Shown one piece after another: positions 34,376 to 46,199 of a DNA stretch of 64,000 nucleotides. The stretch's first letter is position 1. Every line of letters starts with the position of its first letter. The stretch spans positions 4,834,001 to 4,898,000 of the forward strand of contig OX485804.1 of NCBI GenBank assembly GCA_950295325.1, written 5' to 3'. The notes below the pieces were generated by a model. The model saw only the letters and a list, made by a program, of their open reading frames with translations. It was not told the DNA's origin and did no database searches. This DNA is from Polytrichum commune. Its lineage: Eukaryota > Streptophyta > Polytrichopsida > Polytrichales > Polytrichaceae. The position numbers were made by a program, and so were the translations under genes.

Positions 34376-36333
34376 AGGGTTCCTCAGTGAGTTTCATCCT
34401 CTCCACTTAATAGAATTTCAAGACCTAGTCCAATCTCTTTTAAACACGTGTCTTCATAAATCCAACTTCAAAAAAGGATTCAAAATCTTCTCAAAGTTTT
34501 GTTGTCTTGAAATAGAGAAAAACAATTTCATTTCCTAATATTATTTCTAGGCACAAGTGTTGGAAGTGACAACTCCGGGAAATTCCTTTAAAAAACTTGA
34601 GTTGGTCCCCACTTTTGGTGACCTCAAAATCAACTCTATTGAGAGATATAAGTTTCAAATAGTTATTGTAGAGGACTTGACTTGAATTTGAAATTTAAGG
34701 TTGGCTATAGTGGAGTTGCATGGAAGATGAAATTTAATTTGTAATTTGATGTCTATAAACTTGTTAAACTTTATGCATAATTTGCGGAGTATGAATTAAA
34801 ACCAACACTATTTTCATTTAACAATCTCCCAAGAACAACTCAAAATTTCCATCAACATATGAAATTGGGTCAAGGAGCGTTTGGTGCAGTTTACAAGGTA
34901 TGGATTCCTTACAAATTTAATAGCTATGAACTAGGTGCAGTTTGTTTGATGCTCCTTGTTGGTCATATGCATGTTTTGCCCAATATTTTCACTACCTACC
35001 CCAATTTGAAAACCTCAACTTTGTGATTCATATGTGCGTTGCGAGTTTACTTCTGGTGGAAGAAAACTTGATCAAAACATTGTCGGTACAAGTGGTCTCA
35101 AAGTCCTCAATGCTAATCCGATTCTTCAATTCAGTTCCTTGGGCAATAAAAGGGCTAGGATGATGGAATGAGCATATATAAATACGGCTTATTTCTATGT
35201 TCCAACAAAGATTTGAATAATATTGGAGTTTTTGGAAGTCTATAAATTGTCAACATTCTTAATCGTATCAAAATTCTATGTTCTTAAATATTCTAATGAA
35301 ATTGAAAAATGCCATGCAGCAAGAAACTAGGTTTCTTAATCGTCTTTGAAACTAGTAGCTTTGGTGTTAATTCCATCTATTGTATTTGTGACCCCAACAC
35401 ACATTACGCATTTCTACACTTCATCTGCATCTTTAGGCCAAAAAAATCTTATAGGTTTGCAAAAACATGTAAATCATTTAGTCTTGTTGTCTATTATAAA
35501 TGTGTTTTACTTGAATCTTGTGTCATATAGTTCATATGTTTCTTTATTGTAATTATATTGACACTTGATTCTTATCGGTTTGTGAGCATTGAGATTGATA
35601 TGCATCCAAATTTGGCTGTCTTTCCATGAACTAGGGACACCATCCAAGTGGCAGCATAGTGGCGGTGAAGCAACTTCTAACCCCTCCCCAACGAAATATG
35701 GAAGACTTCTTGAATGAGATTGTATTGCTTACAAGTGTGAAACATCAAGACCTGTAAAGCTGAAAGGATGTTGCGTGAACCGAAAACAAAGGCTTCTAGT
35801 GTATGAGTATATGGAGAAATATGATCTATCCAGCATGCTATTTGGTGAGTCTATGGACCTTTGGAGAACATGTTGTAAGTGATTATCAAGCATCTGCAAT
35901 CAATGTCTACAACAGAGATGTAGGAAATGAGTTGGCATTATTATCTAATAGCAACTCTTGTGGCTTGCTAATTTTTGTTTTATGTCACAGATCATAATGG
36001 AGAACAAATCCTAAACTGGACTATCCGGTCCAACAAATGTTTGAGAATCGCACAAGGCTTGCATTATCTTCATGCTTTAGCTGATCACAAAATTATTCAT
36101 TGGGATATCAAAGCAAAAAACATTTTACTGGACAAGATCCTGTAAGCAAAGATTGTGGATTTTGGTTTGGCTCTGCTGTATACAGATGAAGAAACTCATA
36201 TCATGACACAAAATATTGCTGGAACTGTGTAAGTGTTTTTTTCTTTTTTCTTTTGTATTTTTAAATTTTAATTTCTTAAAATTCTTGCCAAGTTATTTCA
36301 AGAGAATGTGATTGAATATACATGTAGACATAC

Positions 36334-36711
36334 CAGAGCCCTACATCGGGCGCCCATACCCATGCCCATGCCCATACCCACCCATGCCCATACCCACCCA
36401 TGCCCATGGGTTTTGGGTGGGCATGGGTGCAATATTATTGTTCATGGGCGGGCATGGGTGGGCATGGGTGGGGCATAATTACACAATACACATTACATAA
36501 TTTTTGAATACATGGGCGCAATTTGAATAGCATGGGTGGGCATGGGTGGGTATGGGTGGGCACATGTCATGCTATGTGTGGGCATGGGTGGGCATGGGTG
36601 GGCATGGGTGCGCACATGTCATGCTATGGGTGGGCATGGGTGGGCATAGGTCGTTGATGATGGGCATGGTCTGGGTATGGGTGCAATTAGAAAGGAAAAT
36701 GTTGGGCTCTG
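36334..36711. mobile_element. hAT-type MITE with 8-bp target duplication, in kinase pseudogene intron
   Basis: Termini CAGAGCCC (36334) and GGGCTCTG (ending 36711) are inverted repeats, flanked by AGACATAC at 36326-36333 and 36712-36719. An 8-bp duplication and CA-G termini fit the hAT superfamily. The interior is made of CCCATGCCCATACCCA words on the left and TGGGCATGGG words on the right, so the whole 378-bp element can fold back. Open frames across it are repeat translation. Confidence 0.92.
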
Positions 36712-37759
36712 AGACATACTCACACTAAGAGGTGGTTGAGTGCAAGGGTTACTTGGCTCCAGAGTATGCTACTCTAGGCCAAATAAGTGAAAGATTGATG
36801 TGAGGCGTGTGCTAGGTTACACTAATGACCAACAACTTCATCATTAGTGTCACGTCATGACACTCGACGTTTATGTGTGCTAATTAGTAAAGTGGTTTGA
36901 GTATGTTCAATAATGTTATGAGGTGTAGGCCTATATTACATAATGGTCGTGACAAGTTGACTGAAGTTTATAATATTGACACTTGGCATTAGTATGCTCA
37001 AGAATATCTTCCTCTTGCACATTAAAATCTAAAACACATGGCTCTTGCCATTACTATGTTCAATAATATCTTCCCCTTGCATACTAACATGCAAATCTAT
37101 CATCTCAAGTATTCCAATACGCTACACTAAATGTCATAGTGTACATTATCTTTCACTTTAAAAGTTACTTATGTTGACAAATAGTATCATACTGACAATT
37201 AGTGGACATGACACTTTCAAACTCCCAGACTTCTAAATCTAGGCCCTTCACAAACAATGTACGTGACACTAAATACCATAGACGGTTTAGTAGTTCATTC
37301 TATAGTACTTCATTGGAACGCAAAAGAAAAGCAAACAATCATTTCACATAATTACATTGTCTAAGGTCATCCAATAAGCAACAACCATCCATCATAATGC
37401 ATGTATGTAGGTAGTTGAGAGGGTCTCAATATATCATGGTGACATTCTTGCATTCGAGTGTATTATTTACCCATGCTTCCAAATAACTACATGATGTGTG
37501 TAATGCCAAACCGATGTTGTGGTTGTGTTCATATGATAGGCAATGAAGGATTACAAAGAAGGCAAGGTCATGGAGCTTGTCGATATGCTGCTCGTGTTGA
37601 ACAAAGAGGAGGAGGTTCAAGTACAAAAAAAAAGATCAACATTGCTCTTTTGTGTTTGCATGTGGAAGGTAATAGGCAGCCAAACATGGCCCAAGTGGTG
37701 GCTATGTTGCAAGGAGATATAGCAAGGAGATATGGGAGTCGATCAAGTCAATTACAATA

Positions 37760-38659
37760 GCGAGAGAACTCTAATATGCAATTTTTTTGGCACACTAAAC
37801 AACTCAATCACCAGTCTTTCTACAACACATGAACACATTATTTTTTTGAACACGGATTTTCGTAGGTCCACATTGGCATGCACTGGTTAGAATGAAGATG
37901 CTCTAGGCATACAAGAGTAAGCTAACATAAGCAATTACATTGTGTAATGCCTCCCGTGGCCAACAATTATGGAACATAACTCATGTTTTAAAATTCCATA
38001 TATTTGAAGATATTGTTCAATGTTTCAAACTCATATGCTTGTGGTGTGCTTGGGATTGAATGATATATTTGTAAGAGTTTCTCCACTGAGTTTGTTTTGA
38101 TCTTTTGTGAAGCCCCCCATTTTTTTATCATTTTTTTTAAAGTTTAGGAGTTGCAAAATGAATGGTTGAGCATGTAATCTAGGGTTTGCATAAATAATGT
38201 ATTAAAATAAGTTGGACTTTTTGGAAGTCTACACTCTTGTCCATCATGACATATACACTTGTCAATTGGTTCAAAGCACGGATATTATAGATTGGCGGAA
38301 AGTTGGACGATTAATATGGTGTGATTGAATTTTCAAAATATTTTTAGAGACGTGAGCATGTCATCATGTATAAAGAGTATTCATCCTTGAAATTGTACGA
38401 TACATTATTTGGAAGGTGATAGACAATTTTGAAAGCTAATGCTAAATTTTAGGGGCAAATTGTTATTTTCTAGGAAAATCCGATCATTCAAATTTGAGAG
38501 TTTCATTCTTGGGATGTTCAAGTTATTAAGGGTAAGTGTTGTAGGTTGTGAATTATTGAGATATATTTGCAATTCAAAATCTAAAAGTCCTTAATCCCCC
38601 AAGTATTTGCTAGTCGATAGTGGCATTGTGTAAGCACGAGGCCACACAAAATCAACTAC
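37760..38659. other. intergenic, no gene recognised
   Basis: AT-rich sequence between the kinase pseudogene and the Harbinger-like element. No exon, RNA gene or element ends seen. Confidence 0.55.
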
Positions 38660-38662
38660 TTA

Positions 38663-39791
38663 GGGCAGGTTTACATTATGGACCATGAAGTTGGACCATG
38701 GCTCTGCAAGGCAGCTGATTGGCTGCCAAAGTTGTCCCAGGATAACTTCGGTTTACACTAAGAAAAAAAAGTCAGAGGGACCATGTAGGACGAGGTCCCC
38801 AAAATATAAATTTTAAGGCCTAATAAATGCACTGACATGGTCCAACGGGTTTTGCGGTGAGAGAGGCAAGAGAGGTGGTCCGGTAGGAAAAAGGCAAGGG
38901 CCATTGACAAAGAAATGCCATTTTAGTAAATTTTAATGCTCTACCCTCTATGTGCCTTAGTCATATCATAGCCCATGAGACATACCATTATTACCTTGCC
39001 CTACCCCTTAAACCGGCTCCCACGTGTTTCACCAAACAATGTGGGACATCTAAAACTCAAGAATTTGAGTGCAGATTTGTTTTTTGGCTCTACCAACTAA
39101 AATGTTGGGCATTTGTGAGCTTGTAATACACCGTTGGAAAGGTCCTGAAAATACCTTTCCAACGGTATATTACACGCCCCAAGAAAACGTAAAATTACTG
39201 TTGAAAAACAAAAAAAACATATGTAGTCGTTTTATTTACTGTAGATCAGGGTGGTCAAAAGAACTGCAATGGGAAATCTTCTAACACTAATCATCAAAGA
39301 ATTGAACTTTAGTGTTGAGCAAGGTATGGTGGTAACAACATTGAATATAATTAAACACTAAATAACAAGGTATTTAGTGTAGTGACAACACAAGGTACAT
39401 GTCACATGTAAATTACAATGAACATGTACAAATTAAATTGCTCATTTTTTGGTAAAAATTATTATGAGAGGATTTGCAAGCCAAATCTTCGACACATTTA
39501 ACAAGAAGTGAAGACAAGTGAAGCCCAAGAAAAGACAAGAGAATGGTCAAACTTGAAATTTTTTTTCAAAATTGCCCTTTTTGGGCTTGCATTAAAAAAA
39601 TCAGCACCTTTAATTTTGGTGTATGGTCATTCTTCTTGGTCCACATTCGGTTTACACCTAGTGAGGGGCCCAAGTCTCTTAAAACTAATTTTTTATGAAA
39701 TCGGACCATGAAAGTTGAACCATGAACTCGGACCATTGACAAAGGCCATCTTCCATGGTCCGACTTCATGGTCCATAGTGTAAACCGGCCC
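38663..39791. mobile_element. Harbinger-like non-autonomous element, 1.13 kb
   Basis: Left end GGGCAGGTTTACATTATGG and right-end complement GGGCCGGTTTACACTATGG, followed on both sides by ACCATGAAGT(T/C)GGACCATGG. The inverted repeats span about 38 bp with a few mismatches. Flanked by TTA at 38660-38662 and 39792-39794. An internal hairpin (39,122-39,143 with 39,153-39,174) has one mismatch. No transposase; short frames inside are not credible genes. Confidence 0.88.
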
Positions 39792-39794
39792 TTA

Positions 39795-40493
39795 GTGTAG
39801 GTGCAAATGGGTTGCCTAAAATATGGTTATAGGTTTATGGTTGTATCCACCCCGTTTGGTGTGAGGTTGGGTGGAGCTAGACTATTTTAGCTACACACAT
39901 ACTAAATATGTCCAACTAATTATGCTTGCACTTATATTAGGTGATTTGAGTTGAGTTGTAGGTAATGTGCGCATGCAACTTCCAATCGTGTCCCATGGGA
40001 AGAACATGGGACATACCCCTTAAATTCCATGGGTCACAATGTTATAAATGGGAAGTTTGTATGTCCCATGATAGCGGGGAATCATCATGGGACAAACCAA
40101 AGTGAGATGCATCAAATATGAGAATTTGTTTCATCTCACGATTGCCCCTCTCAATTAAAGGGATAATTTCAACTTTTCAATGATGGGAATACAATAATTT
40201 AATTTCAAAACATGACGGTCCCTCCACACTTGACTCTATCTCCGTTGGTTTAGGGATTTTACTTTGACAATGAATAATGTATCATTACGAGCTCCAACAA
40301 TTATCGGAAAAGTAACTACAACTTCAATTTGGATTTGCTAATCATCTCATACTAATCGCATGTTTATTATTTAATGTCCATGAAAAAATGTTCTATCTTT
40401 GTTTCATTTTAGAGATCTTGTAGATATAGTCTAGATCTAGATGTGAGTCACCTTCGTAAGTAATTACAAATGTGTGTGTGTGTGTGTGTGTGC

Positions 40494-40530
<37 letters not shown>

Positions 40531-41310
40531 ACCGCCTACAAGTGTTTTTCATTTATCCAACAAGAAACCCTGAAATGGTAAACAAGCCTTAATTTATTAT
40601 TTTAAGTCATTTAGACACTAGGGTTAGGTTCAAAGACCCCAAATTAGTTTAGTCTAAATTATTTGAGATGAATCCGCCAAAAATCTACAAGGGACAAGTT
40701 TTTATGCTAGATGGAGGAGAAGTGTTTTAATTTCCCTTTGAAAAACTTCCCAAGTAGCATATTCCCATCATCCATACAAAATGTCCCACCTACACAATTT
40801 CTCATGTCCAATTGAACATTCCCATTATCAATTAAGGGACATGAGCAAAATATCCACTCTTTCCACATTCCCTTCCAAGCCTTATGAACCACGGGACATG
40901 AAAGAGAATTTTAGGAAATTACCCCATTGGGACACAAGTGAAAGTTCCATGTGGTGTACATGCTATGTAAAAAATCATCAAGGACTCTAACATAAAGCAC
41001 TTTGTGTCAAATGGAATTGCCAAATGGACTCTTTTTGTGCAGTATTAGGATAGTAGTATTGTCCCCGTATTGTCACAACATAAGAGCTTGTCAAACTTGT
41101 CCTTCGTGTCCTTTTGTTTCAACATCTCTATGAATACAAAGGGTCCACTACATGCTCATGCACATGGCACTAGGCAATTTGGGAGTTTTGGAGACTACAA
41201 ACCGTAGCTGACACCCAAAAATTCTTTAAAACTTATTGTTCTCACATCCCTATATGTGAGTGCCATGTGGGAGGGATATTGTTGAGTGGTGTGGGTGTGA
41301 AGTAAGGGTT
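39795..41310. other. intergenic with a GT/GA microsatellite
   Basis: No gene recognised. A compound microsatellite (GT)n followed by (GA)n lies at about 40,471-40,529. Several phrases around CATGGGACA/GGGACATG recur from 40,010 to 40,930 but do not form a regular array. Confidence 0.55.
40471..40529 (+). repeat. Compound (GT)n(GA)n microsatellite
   Basis: About ten GT dinucleotides, one GC interruption, then about fourteen GA dinucleotides. Confidence 0.95.
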
Positions 41311-41320
41311 CCATACCGAC

Positions 41321-42290
41321 TTGAAAACTCTCCAAAACTCTGCAAACAAGCAATTCCCTAAGCTTATCGGTAACATCTCCTTCATACCGAATGCCATGGT
41401 AATCAAGTCAAGTGCGCACTTTCAAAAATTCAAGGAGGTGACATCATGGTACAAAGGGAAATCTTCCAATCTGGAAGTTAGGGCTTTTGTCACGGTGGTT
41501 GGGCCACCAACTGCCAATGTGGATGACTTCCAGCTCCAGCTTGAGAAGGAGAAGGAGAAGGAGAAGTCAAGTTGGTCCATCATAGACATCAAAGAACATG
41601 GGGATGACATACCCATGTAGAAAATTGTTTTCAAAATGCCAAAAAAAAAAACTTTTGCACAGTGCTTGGGAACAATCATTTTCATTCTTGGGGTTTTCCA
41701 CGGTCAGGTTAGCTCATGTCCCAACAAAATGACTCCAGGTGGTCCTTAATTCCCCCCAAGTTTGTACGACGCCCAGAAAAAACACGGTTGATCAAACACT
41801 TGGATTACTGGGTGTTTTTAGTGGTATATGACAATGAATGCAAAGATTTGGCATTGGACAAGTTGCAACCATGTGAAATCGTTGAGAAGCTTGGAAAGGT
41901 TTGGCACCTAACCTAGTGGATTTGGTTGACAAAGTAGACCACAATGTTTGAGCACTCGTGTTTCAAACTAAACCTTTTACGAAGCTTGTGAATTACATTG
42001 CAGAATTAGTTGATTAGAGGATGGACAAGGCCAAACACAATATGTTTGGAATTTTGATTGAGTCTGAAGTACACCAGTTATTGCAACAAGGAGCAATCAT
42101 TTTGTCTGAGCCCGTCCAGATGATGCTCGATCTGTGCCAAAACAAATTAGGTGTGGCTTCTCTCCATCCTCATTTTTACATATGCAAATAGCTTGCTTCT
42201 TCCTTGGCCGACCTTGTCCTTATTGAGTTAGGAAAAATGAGAAGCAATAACCAACTTATCACGGTAAAAGCCTTTTGATGCTACTATGGA
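41321..42290 (+). pseudogene. Broken coding sequence of unknown family
   Basis: An open frame at 41,321-41,620 (ANKQFPKLIGNISFIPNAMV, WYKGKSSNLEVRAFVTVVG, a KEKEKEK run) is followed by a second at 41,716-41,916 (HLDYWVFLVVYDNECKDLAL). After a stop, readable text continues in plus frames (LVDLVDKVDHNV, FTKLVNYIAELVD, HNMFGILIESEVHQLLQQGA, NKLGVASLHPHFYICK) to about 42,290. The first frame starts without ATG. The steady protein-like text over almost 1 kb, with a stop every 20-60 codons, points to a decayed gene or transposon protein. No domain recognised. Confidence 0.35.
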
Positions 42291-42369
42291 TGAAATTCTA
42301 ACCACCAAACACTAGATGAAAGTCACCTAAATTTGAAAATTGCTCTCTTTGGCTAGACTATGGCCAAAA

Positions 42370-44890
42370 AAATGACTTACAAGAGTGTAGTTAGGTTTTT
42401 AGGTTTGGGTTCACTCTCAAAAAACCCCAGGGAAGACCAAATAAGTGTCAGGTGTAACTTTAGTGTGTCATAATAAGATTAATTGATAGGTTGAAAGGAT
42501 TATGAAATGCTTTTGACAGTCAATTAACTTAGGTTTCACTTTCTCATTTATACTTAGTGACCACTGGTAGGGGTTACTTAACTTATAAAGAGTCTAAGTA
42601 TTCATAAAATAAATTATCATCTTGTTTTACTCACCAAAAGTCTAGTAACGAGTAACCGGGACCGAGTCCTAAGCGTCTTAATCGGCCTGAGTCAGTGTCA
42701 CGAGTCTAGTGCCAAGAGTCAGAGTCCAGAACCAGAGTCTCAAGTAGACAGTCTAGTAACCAATAACCAGTAGACAGTCTTGTGTCGTGAGAAGCGTCTA
42801 GACACATTAGCCACTGGGAAGGGTTAGCCTTTATACCTGCCCTTGGTCACTCCCGCAAACGATATGGGTTATATGTGCGCCCTCTTTCTTCCCAGCTCCT
42901 TCCTTTCACGCGCAACCTTCTTTTCACCGATTCTGCTCGTCTCTTGTGCACCGATTCTCCGCGAAGCAAATTCCTCCGATCACCTACACAAGGTGTCACA
43001 ATCTCACAACCTCTCTCTCCACAAGTTACACATTCCATGAGATCTCATGGTCAATCGAAGATTCAAGATCATCTCCTTCCAATCAGATCAAACAAAGGTC
43101 GCAGCGCAGCAGTTCTGCCTTGAACCTCTCTCTCCCATCTCAAAGAAAGGGGTCTACTCTCTTGGACAGGGATGGTTTACACAAAGGAGACTTTTCCCCC
43201 ATAGATTATGCAACAGTCGGCTTCGATGTCTCGACACTCATCAAGTATTTCAACTCCCTTCACAGGAATACATCTCTCTTGCACCTGCTCTCACATGAAC
43301 TACATGGTATCTGGTTTGATGAAAATCTCTCCTCTCTCATGAGATTCAAATTCGAACTGAATCATAATATTATTCCCTCTCGCTCATTTGAGTTAACTTT
43401 TATCAGACAGAAAAGACGACGGCAGACTCAGCTCCCGGTTCGGTTATCGAAGCTCTTGTCACAGCAAGATTACATAATTCTCTCGTCGGATTCTCGCGGC
43501 TGTCTTACTCACAGAGACAACCTCGTAATTACAAGGAGATAATTTCAGAGCCTCATGCCGATCAGTTAATCGGTTTCCTTTCACAGGAAAAATCCAATGT
43601 ATGTAGGCCTCTCCTCTTTAGGTCCAACAGGGTGCAGGGAATACACTGATAAGTGAATTGCTCGGGATCGAAATGAGATCTCGGTTATTTTGCTTAGTTC
43701 ATGACAAACAACTAATTTCCCAACATTAGGCCATGTGGTTGTGGCTCTTGTATTAATTTGACACAAGAGAAAGTCTCAGTGCGACAAAGATGATGATATC
43801 TACTCCTTCACAGAGATAGATATTTTATTCTTACCTTGCACGATCTACTTAGGCTTGGTTTGAATAAACGTGACTCCCTTCTCAGGAGATTCACACTCCA
43901 ATGAGAACTTTAAGATTTCTTCCTCTCACTTAATTGAGAAAACTTTACTCAGTCAAGGAATTAGATTTCATAAGTTAACCCCGGACTGGAGATCTAATTT
44001 CCTTTCACAGGAAATTCCTGGTGTCTACACTCAGACACAAATACAATCATAATCCATGCAATCTCTTACACTTCAAGTTCTCACTCTCTTCCCGAGAGTA
44101 TCATTTATTATTTCTCTTATGGTATTCTCAAGGATTACTTGCGTAATTACCCACAGTGGAACTTCACATTCCACTTGTGAGGGTGACTGAGAGTTTCTCA
44201 CTCTCCTATTCGTCACTGACTCCTTCACAAGAAGTTGAAGTCACACAACTAATCCTTACTCCCTTCACAAGAGTAGGATAAAATGAATTTCCTCTTAACT
44301 TACTCCGAATTGGGGACATTCACTGTCTCCACATTGACTGTTACTTTTCTTAGAACCTTAAGACACTGTCCATATAACTCCATATAAGACTGTTCACAAT
44401 CCACGCATAAAACACATGTGATTCAATTCAAGAGTTTCACACTCCTGAATCACAACTCTACATTAACAACAACACTCCCACTTCCACAGTGGTAACAACT
44501 CTAGGACATCCACACACCGATCCAATCACAAGACTTTCAATTTCACATTCACAACGTAAAGAAAGATTTAATAATGGCACTTTGTATTGATATAAAAAGA
44601 GACTGTACACATAAAATTAAGGGCTTCACACCCTGGGAGTTGAGGAATTCACTCTCTTCACGAGAGGAAGATCAAAAAAATTATGCCCCCCTTGTCTTCT
44701 CCTTCCTTCTTCTTATCCTTCTATCCTCAAAAGGTGGTGACTGTCTGCAGCTAGGATTCCAAGTGCTACTTCTAATTGTCACATGTGAATTCCACGCCCC
44801 CTCATATCCTTCTAAACTCTGGGCAGCAAAGGAAATTCCTCTTCCTTAGTCTGTTTCCATTTCGGAGTGACTAAGTGTCTAATACTTCAC
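42370..44890 (-). mobile_element. LTR-like non-coding repeat, copy B (inverted relative to copy A)
   Basis: Read on the minus strand this follows the same order of landmarks as 1-2455: the CCGAAATG block, the G+A-rich block, GGGTGTGAAGCCCTT (about 44,640-44,625), GTGAAG-rich stretches, GGTTACTGG-type words (42,650-42,790), ACACCTGACACTTATTTGG (about 42,455-42,437) and CTAAAAACCTAACTACA (about 42,400). Open frames at 42,946-43,542 are Ser/Leu-rich translations of this repeat and carry no motif. Sequence identity to copy A is low, so the two insertions are old or belong to different subfamilies. Confidence 0.55.
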
Positions 44891-45284
44891 TATTTCACTA
44901 GTCTTGAGTAAAATTTGACATTCATTTACATCTCAAAACACTACTAGAAAATCATGACCAAATCAACAAAAAATCAACAGATCTTTGTCGATCCGAGCAC
45001 TGCAATGACCGATTTCACTGATTTTTGAATTTTTGTAAAAATCAACTGTTTATTGCCTACATTTTTGTTGATTAGAATAGTACAATGACCAAATCAACAA
45101 AATTTTAATAAATGTGGAATCTTTTTGGAATCTTTTTGGAATATTCTAGGATCTATTGGAATATTGTAAAATCTTTTTAATTTTTTGCAATTTATGGACT
45201 TGTAAGTGTATGGGTATGGAAATAATTACAAATTCAAAGGTGTGTAAATATTATAAATATTATATTAGTTGATTGTTAATATTA

Positions 45285-45710
45285 TATATATATTAATATA
45301 TTAATATATATATGTATATGAATTAATATGTATATGTATATAATATGTATATATATAATATATATGTACATAATATGTATATATATAATATATATGTATA
45401 TAATATGTATGTATATAATATGTATGTATATAATATGTATATATATAATATATGTAACATATATGTATACAATATATGTAACATGTATGTATATAATATA
45501 TAATATATAAATATGTATACATTTACAGTAAATATATACACTATATATTTACTGTAATTATATACATTATATATTTACTGTAATTATATACAGTATATAT
45601 TTACTGTAATTATATACAGTATATATTTACTGTAATTATATACTGTATATATACTATATATATTTACTGTAATTATATACTGTATATATTTACTGTAAAT
45701 ATATACATCA
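45285..45710. repeat. AT minisatellite and TATG-type microsatellite in CACTA copy 2
   Basis: Left part is TATGTATATATAATA repeats. Right part is four or more units of 26 bp beginning TTTACTGTAATTATATACAG. The Tyr/Ile-rich frames it produces are not coding. Confidence 0.9.
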
Positions 45711-45780
45711 AGTAGGGAGTAAAGAGAAAATAGTGGCCTTATTCTAGAAAGATTTAAAACACTCCATTTATGTCATGTGT

Positions 45781-45845
45781 GATGTGATGACCTAGTGGTT
45801 AAGGCACATGTGTGGATGTCACTAGGTGCAAGGTTCGATTCTCGT
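45781..45845 (+). other. tRNA-like Pol III promoter module inside CACTA copy 2
   Basis: TAGTGGTTAAGG at 45,793-45,804 fits the A box and GGTTCGATTCT at 45,832-45,842 matches the B-box consensus at nearly every position. Their spacing of 39 bp is within the tRNA/SINE range. Downstream sequence to about 45,960 is shared with the other CACTA copy and is followed by a T-rich stretch, as in a SINE body and tail. Confidence 0.65.
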
Positions 45846-46199
45846 GGCGGACACCTTTCGCTTGGGCCTTGCCACTTAGGCGTAGGTAGTCTATACTTTG
45901 TAGGTGAGGTATAGGTTGACGGTTTCTTGGGAGGTGTTAGGAAATGCAGATCTTCCATTTATTCATTTTTTATTTTTTAATGTAATATATATATTAAAAA
46001 ATAAAAAATAAGTTTTTAAAAAAAAATCTTTTTGTGACCATATCAACAGAAAAAAATCAACAAAATTGTGTTACATCATGTCCAGGTCAACGCGTCCTAA
46101 GTAACAACCGCGACCAACGCCTTTCTGTTGATCCGGACGTAGAATTTTCTACTAGTGAAACTAAAACTTAAGCATTCAGACCAAAAAATGTTACCACAA

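Larger units (their letters stand above)
33722..37759 (+). pseudogene. Receptor-like kinase pseudogene (cysteine-rich RLK type)
   Basis: Kinase exons lie in order. 34793-34897: LKPTLFSFNNLPRTTQNFH and KLGQGAFGAVYK, the glycine loop. 35635-35844: GSIVAVKQLL with the ATP-binding Lys, FLNEIVLLTSVKHQDL, then CLVYEYMEKYDL-like sequence. 35991-36226: IAQGLHYLHALADHKIIHWD, then IKAKNILLD and VDFGLALLYTDEETHI. 36741-36796: KGYLAPEYATLGQISE. About 37,541-37,759: KEGKVMELVD, then INIALLCLHVEGNRQPNMAQ. Lesions: a missing G at 35754 (HQDL|VKLKGCC), HRD changed to HWD, a stop in KIL*AKIVDFG, loss of subdomain IX after SE, and a frameshift in the A run near 37,625. Upstream (33,735-34,330), CATYAYGDSTLAY and RFAESVVSFDSYGF are weakly DUF26-like and heavily broken. 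An active member would be a plasma-membrane kinase; this copy cannot be functional. Confidence 0.85.
44939..46157 (+). mobile_element. Non-autonomous CACTA (En/Spm) element, copy 2
   Basis: Begins CACTACTAGAAAATC at 44939 and ends ATTTTCTACTAGTG at 46157, flanked by AAA on both sides (44936-44938, 46158-46160). Same interior as 30717-31911 in opposite orientation: subterminal ATCAACA words, an AT minisatellite with a 26-bp unit (TTTACTGTAATTATATACAG plus TATATA, about 45,525-45,700), a longer TATGTATATATAATA tract (45,285-45,520), and a tRNA-like module at 45,781-45,845. Length 1219 bp, no transposase. Confidence 0.95.

Noticed and set aside
36312-36728. Gly/Met/Trp-rich plus-strand frames
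   Set aside because: They are translations of the GGGCATGGGT repeats in the hAT MITE.
42946-43542. 198-residue open frame
   Set aside because: It lies entirely within the inverted LTR-like repeat, overlaps other frames, is dominated by Ser/Leu/His from CT-rich words, and shows no motif.
45301-45541. Tyr/Ile-rich open frames on both strands
   Set aside because: They arise from the TATGTATA-type microsatellite inside the CACTA element.
45781-45845. Functional tRNA gene
   Set aside because: A and B boxes are present, but I could not find a paired acceptor stem or a proper anticodon arm. It is better read as a tRNA-derived SINE piece inside a transposon.
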